From Symsagittifera roscoffensis (Eukaryota > Xenacoelomorpha > Acoela > Convolutidae): 64,000 nt of DNA. Both the position numbers and the translations under genes were made by a program. The DNA lies in the NCBI RefSeq assembly GCF_963678635.1, contig NW_026970756.1:103501-167500 (forward strand), given 5' to 3'. Below, one piece after another: positions 34,649-44,300 of this stretch. Within the stretch, counting starts at the first letter, position 1; each line of letters starts with the position of its first letter. Under the pieces are notes generated by a model. That model was given only the letters and a program-made list of their open reading frames with translations. It ran no database searches and was not told where the DNA came from.

Positions 34649-37181
34649 CACTCAAACTTGGGTATTCTGTTGATCAAAGAGCTGTTCAGATGTAGTACCG
34701 GTGTGATACATGTGATTGCATTGAGAGCGCGTTTAAACAGTGTTCGATCTTCAGTTTGCCGTTGTAAGAGAAAGACTGAGGAAAGCGAAGGCCCAAATGC
34801 TTAAGAACAGGGTGGTCCAGACAGCTCAAAGTCCGACTGCGGTTGGCTTTGTTCTAATCGAGTGAACACTTACTTTTGGAGAAATCCGATCGTAGGAGTG
34901 ATCAGTCTTCGGATTGATCCGGTTCTTTTACTGGTGTATCTGTCAGATCCTTAGGGACTGGATAGAACACTTAAGCAAGTCGCTCGAACTTGGGTATTCT
35001 GTTGATCAAAGAGCTGTTCAGATGTAGTACCGGTGTGATACATGTGATTGCATTGAGAGCGCGTTTAAACAGTGTTCGATCTTCAGTTTGCCGTTGTAAG
35101 AGAAAGACTGAGGAAAGCGAAGGCCCAAATGCTTAAGAACAGGGTGGTCCAGACAGCTCAAAGTCCGACTGCGGTTGGCTTTGTTCTAATCGAGTGAACA
35201 CTTACTTTTGGAGAAATCCGATCGTAGGAGTGATCAGTCTTCGGATTGATCCGGTTCTTTTACTGGTGTATCTGTCAGATCCTTAGGGACTGGATAGAAC
35301 ACTTAAGCAAGTCGCTCGAACTTGGGTATTCTGTTGATCAAAGAGCTGTTCAGATGTAGTACCGGTGTGATACATGTGATTGCATTGAGAGCGCGTTTAA
35401 ACAGTGTTCGATCTTCAGTTTGCCGTTGTAAGAGAAAGACTGAGGAAAGCGAAGGCCCAAATGCTTAAGAACAGGGTGGTCCAGACAGCTCAAAGTCCGA
35501 CTGCGGTTGGCTTTGTTCTAATCGAGTGAACACTTACTTTTGGAGAAATCCGATCGTAGGAGTGATCAGTCTTCGGATTGATCCGGTTCTTTTACTGGTG
35601 TATCTGTCAGATCCTTAGGGACTGGATAGAACACTTAAGCAAGTCGCTCGAACTTGGGTATTCTGTTGATCAAAGAGCTGTTCAGATGTAGTACCGGTGT
35701 GATACATGTGATTGCATTGAGAGCGCGTTTAAACAGTGTTCGATCTTCAGTTTGCCGTTGTAAGAGAAAGACTGAGGAAAGCGAAGGCCCAAATGCTTAA
35801 GAACAGGGTGGTCCAGACAGCTCAAAGTCCGACTGCGGTTGGCTTTGTTCTAATCGAGTGAACACTTACTTTTGGAGAAATCCGATCGTAGGAGTGATCA
35901 GTCTTCGGATTGATCCGGTTCTTTTACTGGTGTATCTGTCAGATCCTTAGGGACTGGATAGAACACTTAAGCAAGTCGCTCGAACTTGGGTATTCTGTTG
36001 ATCAAAGAGCTGTTCAGATGTAGTACCGGTGTGATACATGTGATTGCATTGAGAGCGCGTTTAAACAGTGTTCGATCTTCAGTTTGCCGTTGTAAGAGAA
36101 AGACTGAGGAAAGCGAAGGCCCAAATGCTTAAGAACAGGGTGGTCCAGACAGCTCAAAGTCCGACTGCGGTTGGCTTTGTTCTAATCGAGTGAACACTTA
36201 CTTTTGGAGAAATCCGATCGTAGGAGTGATCAGTCTTCGGATTGATCCGGTTCTTTTACTGGTGTATCTGTCAGATCCTTAGGGACTGGATAGAACACTT
36301 AAGCAAGTCGCTCGAACTTGGGTATTCTGTTGATCAAAGAGCTGTTCAGATGTAGTACCGGTGTGATACATGTGATTGCATTGAGAGCGCGTTTAAACAG
36401 TGTTCGATCTTCAGTTTGCCGTTGTAAGAGAAAGACTGAGGAAAGCGAAGGCCCAAATGCTTAAGAACAGGGTGGTCCAGACAGCTCAAAGTCCGACTGC
36501 GGTTGGCTTTGTTCTAATCGAGTGAACACTTACTTTTGGAGAAATCCGATCGTAGGAGTGATCAGTCTTCGGATTGATCCGGTTCTTTTACTGGTGTATC
36601 TGTCAGATCCTTAGGGACTGGATAGAACACTTAAGCAAGTCGCTCGAACTTGGGTATTCTGTTGATCAAAGAGCTGTTCAGATGTAGTACCGGTGTGATA
36701 CATGTGATTGCATTGAGAGCGCGTTTAAACAGTGTTCGATCTTCAGTTTGCCGTTGTAAGAGAAAGACTGAGGAAAGCGAAGGCCCAAATGCTTAAGAAC
36801 AGGGTGGTCCAGACAGCTCAAAGTCCGACTGCGGTTGGCTTTGTTCTAATCGAGTGAACACTTACTTTTGGAGAAATCCGATCGTAGGAGTGATCAGTCT
36901 TCGGATTGATCCGGTTCTTTTACTGGTGTATCTGTCAGATCCTTAGGGACTGGATAGAACACTTAAGCAAGTCGCTCGAACTTGGGTATTCTGTTGATCA
37001 AAGAGCTGTTCAGATGTAGTACCGGTGTGATACATGTGATTGCATTGAGAGCGCGTTTAAACAGTGTTCGATCTTCAGTTTGCCGTTGTAAGAGAAAGAC
37101 TGAGGAAAGCGAAGGCCCAAATGCTTAAGAACAGGGTGGTCCAGACAGCTCAAAGTCCGACTGCGGTTGGCTTTGTTCTAA
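34649..37181 (+). repeat. 332-bp tandem repeat in ITS1, unit 1 (7 full + partial)
   Basis: Copies start at 34649, 34981, 35313, 35645, 35977, 36309, 36641 and 36973; the last stops at about 37181. All but the first-copy edge look identical. About 230 bp of the unit, from 'aatcgagtgaacacttac' through 'cttgggtattctg' to 'gatcttcagtttgcc', is clearly homologous to ITS2 of unit 2 (62122-62358). The remaining ~100 bp ('aagactgaggaaagcgaagg' to 'ggctttgttct') has no clear match. The short ORFs here are chance products. Confidence 0.95.
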
Positions 37182-37209
37182 ATCAAACCAGTGCTAGATG
37201 GTCGAAAAA
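37182..37209 (+). other. Last bases of ITS1 before 5.8S, unit 1
   Basis: Sequence 'aatcaaaccagtgctagatg' and gtcgaaaaa is identical to that before 5.8S in unit 2 (61936-61963). This confirms that unit 1 once continued into a 5.8S gene. Confidence 0.75.
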
Positions 37210-37229
37210 CAACCTTCAACGGGGGATCA
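37210..37229 (+). pseudogene. Truncated 5.8S rRNA (first 20 nt)
   Basis: 'caaccttcaacgggggatca' equals 61964-61983, the 5' end of 5.8S in unit 2. The next base departs from 5.8S and the sequence runs straight into the 167-bp repeat ('gcattcccgaaagatgg'). The remaining 5.8S, ITS2 and 28S 5' end are absent before the next IGS array. This is the breakpoint that disables unit 1. Confidence 0.88.
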
Positions 37230-40200
37230 GCATTCCCGAAAGATGGTTTAAAGAGAGTTGACCTGATGCAAGTTAGGTTGACTCAAGGTGATCCTTCTTG
37301 GTGATCCTTTGATAGATGGTCCATCTAAGATGGTCCATCTAAGAGTTGATCTAACTAAGGTTAGATTAGCTCAAGGTAGTCCTTAATGGATCACCTTAGA
37401 TTCCCGAAAGATGGTTTAAAGAGAGTTGACCTGATGCAAGTTAGGTTGACTCAAGGTGATCCTTCTTGGTGATCCTTTGATAGATGGTCCATCTAAGATG
37501 GTCCATCGATGGTCCATCTAAGATGGTCCATCTAAGAGTTGATCTAACTAAGGTTAGATTAGCTCAAGGTAGTCCTTAATGGATCACCTCAGATTCCCGA
37601 AAGATGGTTTAAAGAGAGTTGACCTGATGCAAGTTAGGTTGACTCAAGGTGATCCTTCTTGGTGATCCTTTGATAGATGGTCCATCTAAGATGGTCCATC
37701 TAGAGTTGATCTAACTAAGGTTAGATTAGCTCAAGGTAGTCCTTAATGGATCACCTTAGATTCCCGAAAGATGGTTTAAAGAGAGTTGACCTGATGCAAG
37801 TTAGGTTGACTCAAGGTGATCCTTCTTGGTGATCCTTTGATAGATGGTCCATCTAAGATGGTCCATCTAAGAGTTGATCTAACTAAGGTTAGATTAGCTC
37901 AAGGTAGTCCTTAATGGATCACCTTAGATTCCCGAAAGATGGTTTAAAGAGAGTTGACCTGATGCAAGTTAGGTTGACTCAAGGTGATCCTTCTTGGTGA
38001 TCCTTTGATAGATGGTCCATCTAAGATGGTCCATCTAAGAGTTGATCTAACTAAGGTTAGATTAGCTCAAGGTAGTCCTTAATGGATCACCTCAGATTCC
38101 CGAAAGATGGTTTAAAGAGAGTTAACCTGATGCAAGTTAGGTTGACTCAAGGTGATCCTTCTTGGTGATCCTTTGATAGATGGTCCATCTAAGATGGTCC
38201 ATCTAGAGTTGATCTAACTAAGGTTAGATTAGCTCAAGGTAGTCCTTAATGGATCACCTTAGATTCCCGAAAGATGGTTTAAAGAGAGTTGACCTGATGC
38301 AAGTTAGGTTGACTCAAGGTGATCCTTCTTGGTGATCCTTTGATAGATGGTCCATCTAAGATGGTCCATCTAAGAGTTGATCTAACTAAGGTTAGATTAG
38401 CTCAAGGTAGTCCTTAATGGATCACCTCAGATTCCCGAAAGATGGTTTAAAGAGAGTTAACCTGATGCAAGTTAGGTTGACTCAAGGTGATCCTTCTTGG
38501 TGATCCTTTGATAGATGGTCCATCTAAGATGGTCCATCTAGAGTTGATCTAACTAAGGTTAGATTAGCTCAAGGTAGTCCTTAATGGATCACCTTAGATT
38601 CCCGAAAGATGGTTTAAAGAGAGTTGACATGATGCAAGTTAGGTTGACTCAAGGTGATCCTTCTTGGTGATCCTTTGATAGATGGTCCATCTAAGATGGT
38701 CCATCTAAGAGTTGATCTAACTAAGGTTAGATTAGCTCAAGGTAGTCCTTAATGGATCACCTTAGATTCCCGAAAGATGGTTTAAAGAGAGTTGACCTGA
38801 TGCAAGTTAGGTTGACTCAAGGTGATCCTTCTTGGTGATCCTTTGATAGATGGTCCATCTAAGATGGTCCATCTAAGAGTTGATCTAACTAAGGTTAGAT
38901 TAGCTCAAGGTAGTCCTTAATGGATCACCTCAGATTCCCGAAAGATGGTTTAAAGAGAGTTAACCTGATGCAAGTTAGGTTGACTCAAGGTGATCCTTCT
39001 TGGTGATCCTTTGATAGATGGTCCATCTAAGATGGTCCATCTAGAGTTGATCTAACTAAGGTTAGATTAGCTCAAGGTAGTCCTTAATGGATCACCTTAG
39101 ATTCCCGAAAGATGGTTTAAAGAGAGTTGACCTGATGCAAGTTAGGTTGACTCAAGGTGATCCTTCTTGGTGATCCTTTGATAGATGGTCCATCTAAGAT
39201 GGTCCATCTAAGAGTTGATCTAACTAAGGTTAGATTAGCTCAAGGTAGTCCTTAATGGATCACCTTAGATTCCCGAAAGATGGTTTAAAGAGAGTTGACC
39301 TGATGCAAGTTAGGTTGACTCAAGGTGATCCTTCTTGATGATCCTTTGATAGATGGTCCATCTAAGATGGTCCATCTAAGAGTTGATCTAACTAAGGTTA
39401 GATTAGCTCAAGGTAGTCCTTAATGGATCACCTCAGATTCCCGAAAGATGGTTTAAAGAGAGTTAACCTGATGCAAGTTAGGTTGACTCAATGTGATCCT
39501 TCTTGGTGATCCTTTGATAGATGGTCCATCTAAGATGGTCCATCTAGAGTTGATCTAACTAAGGTTAGATTAGCTCAAGGTAGTCCTTAATGGATCACCT
39601 TAGATTCCCGAAAGATGGTTTAAAGAGAGTTGACCTGATGCAAGTTAGGTTGACTCAAGGTGATCCTTCTTGGTGATCCTTTGATAGATGGTCCATCTAA
39701 GATGGTCCATCTAAGAGTTGATCTAACTAAGGTTAGATTAGCTCAAGGTAGTCCTTAATGGATCACCTTAGATTCCCGAAAGATGGTTTAAAGAGAGTTG
39801 ACCTGATGCAAGTTAGGTTGACTCAAGGTGATCCTTCTTGGTGATCCTTTGATAGATGGTCCATCTAAGATGGTCCATCTAAGAGTTGATCTAACTAAGA
39901 TTAGATTAGCTCAAGGTAGTCCTTAATGGATCACCTCAGATTCCCGAAAGATGGTTTAAAGAGAGTTAACCTGATGCAAGTTAGGTTGACTCAAGGTGAT
40001 CCTTCTTGGTGATCCTTTGATAGATGGTCCATCTAAGATGGTCCATCTAGAGTTGATCTAACTAAGGTTAGATTAGCTCAAGGTAGTCCTTAATGGATCA
40101 CCTTAGATTCCCGAAAGATGGTTTAAAGAGAGTTGACCTGATGCAAGTTAGGTTGACTCAAGGTGATCCTTCTTGGTGATCCTTTGATAGATGGTCCATC

Positions 40201-40686
40201 TAAGATGGTCCATCTAAGAGTTGATCTAACTAAGGTTAGATTAGCTCAAGGTAGTCCTTAATGGATCACCTTAGATTCCCGAAAGATGGTTTAAAGAGAG
40301 TTGACCTGATGCAAGTTAGGTTGACTCAAGGTGATCCTTCTTGGTGATCCTTTGATAGATGGTCCATCTAAGATGGTCCATCTAAGAGTTGATCTAACTA
40401 AGGTTAGATTAGCTCAAGGTAGTCCTTAATGGATCACCTCAGATTCCCGAAAGATGGTTTAAAGAGAGTTAACCTGATGCAAGTTAGGTTGACTCAAGGT
40501 GATCCTTCTTGGTGATCCTTTGATAGATGGTCCATCTAAGATGGTCCATCTAGAGTTGATCTAACTAAGGTTAGATTAGCTCAAGGTAGTCCGTAATGGA
40601 TCACCTTAGATTCCCGAAAGATGGTTTAAAGAGAGTTAACCTGATGCAAGTTAGGTTGACTCAAGGTGATCCTTCATGGTGATCCT
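37230..40686 (+). repeat. 167/168-bp tandem repeat array with 503-bp higher-order period
   Basis: Twenty-one copies, anchored on 'attcccgaaagatggt' at 37232, 37400, 37593, 37760, 37928, 38096 and so on to 40610. The 193-bp copy at 37400 has an extra 25-bp 'gatggtccatctaa' segment. Variants cycle in threes: a 167-bp form with 'cacctcagattc', usually 'gagttaacctg', and 'catctagagttg', then two 168-bp forms. This gives a 503-bp period (38431, 38934, 39437, 39940, 40443). Each monomer is hairpin-rich: agatgg-t-ccatct, ctaac-taag-gttag, and acct...aggt. It is amplified from the ITS1 segment at 33339-33520. 'cccgaaagatggt' is a 13-nt match to 28S (63258-63270). No gene. Confidence 0.93.
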
Positions 40687-40800
40687 TAGAAAGTCCATGA
40701 TGGCAAGAGAGACGGTGGTGCATGATAGCATGAGACTGGGGATTGGCTCCCAGTCAAAGTACCTTGCCCTGTGGTGCATCATATTAAGAGAGAGTCAGAT
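40687..40800 (+). repeat. ITS1-type 100-bp-family remnant at the end of unit 1
   Basis: Contains 'gacggtggtgcatga', 'gagactggggattggctccc' and 'agtcaaagtaccttgccc', a copy of the ITS1 100-bp family. It shows that ITS1-derived sequence continues past the 167-bp array. The hairpin arms gactggg/cccagtc are intact at 40734-40755. Confidence 0.75.
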
Positions 40801-41251
40801 TCCCGAAAGAAGGCTTGATTAGAGTTGCTTAGACTCAAGCAAGTCAGTCAAGTTAACTTAGTTAAGTTAAGTAAGTTAGCTTGACTCAAGGCGGTGACGA
40901 TGTACGGTCAAGTAAAAGTAGCAAGTACCCGAAAGATAGCCGAAAGACGGTTAAGTAGCAAGTAAACGAATTTCAGCGAAGTCCCAACGTCAGAAACTGG
41001 GAGAGCACCAGGATGCTCGGAGGCCTACTTCTGCCTGGGCTTCATTCCAATTAAAGACACTGACCGATCAGAAAGCAAGTAGGTACTAACTAACGCTAGT
41101 ACCTAGAAGAACTGCTTTAGGAGTTAACTATCAGCAGTAGCAGTCGGTCTGAGCTCTTTCACGAGCTAAAAGCTGGGCAGTGTTAAAGAGATGAACCAGT
41201 GAAGAGAAGGAAGAAAAGATTGAATAAGCACCAGTAACAATGTTACTACAC

Positions 41252-41256
<5 letters not shown>
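40801..41256 (+). other. Unique tail of unit 1, possible 3' ETS
   Basis: No ORF, tRNA or 5S rRNA recognised. It begins with simple gttaa/agtta-rich sequence (about 40840-40885) and two cccgaaaga-type blocks resembling 28S (40928-40950). It then has unique sequence with perfect short inverted repeats: aggtacta/tagtacct (41081-41088 with 41097-41104) and gtaac-aat-gttac (41234-41246). The second sits just before a long T run. As the last non-IGS sequence before array B it may be the 3' external spacer and terminator region; that is inference. Confidence 0.45.

Positions 41257-41285
<29 letters not shown>
41257..41285 (+). other. Homopolymer run of 29 T
   Basis: An uninterrupted T29 tract follows a small hairpin and 'cacctagc'. 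Candidates are a Pol I termination-type T-rich element, a reversed poly(A) tail from a retrotransposed piece, or slippage expansion. Nothing beside it identifies a retroelement. The exact length is unreliable in most sequencing. Confidence 0.6.
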
Positions 41286-41288
<3 letters not shown>

Positions 41289-41331
41289 TCTTTTGTGCCA
41301 GTAATACTCATTTAGGAGTCAAATTTTGTCA
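41286..41331 (+). other. Junction with a fragment of promoter-side spacer
   Basis: The 16-nt 'aatactcatttaggag' (41303-41318), after a nearby 'cca', also occurs promoter-side of both arrays (29833-29848 and 56322-56337). There too it follows A/T runs and a 'cccag'. Here it stands at the left edge of array B. It marks a recombination junction or a remnant spacer promoter. Confidence 0.55.
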
Positions 41332-44300
41332 ATATGCTTGATGGTCAGCTGCATGAAAAAGATGGGAGCTGTGCGACTAGTGGTTCAAAAGTTATGACCC
41401 GAGCCGTAAACAAGCTCAAAATGAGGTCCAAAACTGACGAAGTTGCTTCAGTTGGCTTGAAAGTTAACAAAGCTTGCTCGTAGAGCTTCCGGGATAGGCC
41501 CATTCGCTTCCTCGTGAAAAATAGGTCTTAGAACCACCTTAGATGAGCTTGCGCGACCCTTGGTTGAGCTGCAGGAGCGACTGATCGAAGCGGAAGACCC
41601 CTATTTTGAGCTGAAAAATGGGGGTCTCAGGGCTCTAAAACGCTTGTTTGAGCTTAAAGGAGTGCTCGCACAGCTCACTTTCAATTTTAGCGAAGTTAGA
41701 TATGCTTGATGGTCAGCTGCATGAAAAAGATGGGAGCTGTGCGACCAGTGGTTCAAAAGTTATGACCCGAGCCGTAAACAAGCTCAAAATGAGGTCCAAA
41801 ACTGACGAAGTTGCTTCAGTTGGCTTGAAAGTTAACAAAGCTTGCTCGTAGAGCTTCCGGGATAAGCCCATTCGCTTCCTCGTGAAAAATAGGTCTTAGA
41901 ACCACCTTAGATGAGCTTGCGCGACCCTTGGTTGAGCTGCAGGAGCGACTGATCGAAGCGGAAGACCCCTATTTTGAGCTGAAAAATGGGGGTCTCAGGG
42001 CTCTAAAACGCTTGTTTGAGCTTGAAGGAGTGCTCGCACAGCTCACTTTCAATTTTAGCGAAGTTAGATATGCTTGATGGTCAGCTGCATGAAAAAGATG
42101 GGAGCTGTGCGACCAGTGGTTCAAAAGTTATGACCCGAGCCGTAAACAAGCTCAAAATGAGGTCCAAAACTGACGAAGTTGCTTCAGTTGGCTTGAAAGT
42201 TAACAAAGCTTGCTCGTAGAGCTTCCGGGATAAGCCCATTCGCTTCCTCGTGAAAAATAGGTCTTAGAACCACCTTAGATGAGCTTGCGCGACCCTTGGT
42301 TGAGCTGCAGGAGCGACTGATCGAAGCGGAAGACCCCTATTTTGAGCTGAAAAATGGGGGTCTCAGGGCTCTAAAACGCTTGTTTGAGCTTGAAGGAGTG
42401 CTCGCACAGCTCACTTTCAATTTTAGCGAAGTTAGATATGCTTGATGGTCAGCTGCATGAAAAAGATGGGAGCTGAGCGACCAGTGGTTCAAAAGTTATG
42501 ACCCGAGCCGTAAACAAGCTCAAAATGAGGTCCAAAACTGACGAAGTTGCTTCAGTTGACTTGAAAGTTAGCAAAGCTTGCTCGTAGAGCTTCCGGGATA
42601 GGCCCATTCGCTTCCTCGTGAAAAATAGGTCTTAGAACCACCTTAGATGAGCTTGCGCGACCCTTGGTTGAGCTGCAGGAGCGACTGATCGAAGCGGAAG
42701 ACCCCTATTTTGAGCTGAAAAATGGGGGTCTCAGGGCTCTAAAACGCTTGTTTGAGCTTGAAGGAGTGCTCGCACAGCTCACTTTCAATTTTAGCGAAGT
42801 TAGATATGCTTGATGGTCAGCTGCATGAAAAAGATGGGAGCTGTGCGACCAGTGGTTCAAAAGTTATGACCCGAGCCGTAAACAAGCTCAAAATGAGGTC
42901 CAAAACTGACGAAGTTGCTTCAGTTGGCTTGAAAGTTAACAAAGCTTGCTCGTAGAGCTTCCGGGATAAGCCCATTCGCTTCCTCGTGAAAAATAGGTCT
43001 TAGAACCACCTTAGATGAGCTTGCGCGACCCTTGGTTGAGCTGCAGGAGCGACTGATCGAAGCGGAAGACCCCTATTTTGAGCTGAAAAATGGGGGTCTC
43101 AGGGCTCTAAAACGCTTGTTTGAGCTTGAAGGAGTGCTCGCACAGCTCACTTTCAATTTTAGCGAAGTTAGATATGCTTGATGGTCAGCTGCATGAAAAA
43201 GATGGGAGCTGTGCGACCAGTGGTTCAAAAGTTATGACCCGAGCCGTAAACAAGCTCAAAATGAGGTCCAAAACTGACGAAGTTGCTTCAGTTGGCTTGA
43301 AAGTTAACAAAGCTTGCTCGTAGAGCTTCCGAGATAGGCCCATTCGCTTCCTCGTGAAAAATAGGTCTTAGAACCACCTTAGATGAGCTTGCGCGACCCT
43401 TGGTTGAGCTGCAGGAGCGACTGATCGAAGCGGAAGACCCCTATTTTGAGCTGAAAAATGGGGGTCTCAGGGCTCTAAAACGCTTGTTTGAGCTTGAAGG
43501 AGTGCTCGCACAGCTCACTTTCAATTTTAGCGAAGTTAGATATGCTTGATGGTCAGCTGCATGAAAAAGATGGGAGCTGTGCGACCAGTGGTTCAAAAGT
43601 TATGACCCGAGCCGTAAACAAGCTCAAAATGAGGTCCAAAACTGACGAAGTTGCTTCAGTTGGCTTGAAAGTTAACAAAGCTTGCTCGTAGAGCTTCCGG
43701 GATAGGCCCATTCGCTTCCTCGTGAAAAATAGGTCTTAGAACCACCTTAGATGAGCTTGCGCGACCCTTGGTTGAGCTGCAGGAGCGACTGATCGAAGCG
43801 GAAGACCCCTATTTTGAGCTGAAAAATGGGGGTCTCAGGGCTCTAAAACGCTTGTTTGAGCTTGAAGGAGTGCTCGCACAGCTCACTTTCAATTTTAGCG
43901 AAGTTAGATATGCTTGATGGTCAGCTGCATGAAAAAGATGGGAGCTGTGCGACCAGTGGTTCAAAAGTTATGACCCGAGCCGTAAACAAGCTCAAAATGA
44001 GGTCCAAAACTGACGAAGTTGCTTCAGTTGGCTTGAAAGTTAACAAAGCTTGCTCGTAGAGCTTCCGGGATAAGCCCATTCGCTTCCTCGTGAAAAATAG
44101 GTCTTAGAACCACCTTAGATGAGCTTGCGCGACCCTTGGTTGAGCTGCAGGAGCGACTGATCGAAGCGGAAGACCCCTATTTTGAGCTGAAAAATGGGGG
44201 TCTCAGGGCTCTAAAACGCTTGTTTGAGCTTGAAAGAGTGCTCGCACAGCTCACTTTCAATTTTAGCGAAGTTAGATATGCTTGATGGTCAGCTGCATGA

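Larger units (their letters stand above)
32909..37209 (+). other. ITS1 of unit 1 (4.3 kb, repeat-filled)
   Basis: Spacer between the 18S 3' end and the first bases of 5.8S. At 4301 bp it is far longer than most animal ITS1. It is a chain of tandem families, listed separately: a 100-bp family, one copy of the segment later amplified at 37-41 kb, a 38-bp family, two large-subunit 3' fragments and a 332-bp family. Through 34406 it matches unit 2 at a constant offset of 26484 with only one substitution that I saw (a33500). It then differs by one extra 404-bp block and four extra 332-bp copies. Confidence 0.85.

Noticed and set aside
37230-40686. Telomere- or subtelomere-type repeat because of 'gttaggtt'
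   Set aside because: The word occurs once per 167-bp monomer and not as a short tandem. The monomer clearly derives from ITS1.
40960-41256. Linked 5S rRNA, tRNA or spliced-leader gene
   Set aside because: I found no 5S internal control region, no tRNA cloverleaf or B box, and no convincing Sm-site/donor arrangement on either strand.
41257-41285. Reversed poly(A) tail of a retrotransposon
   Set aside because: No reverse transcriptase, target-site duplication or element body is visible beside it, so it is kept only as one possibility for T29.
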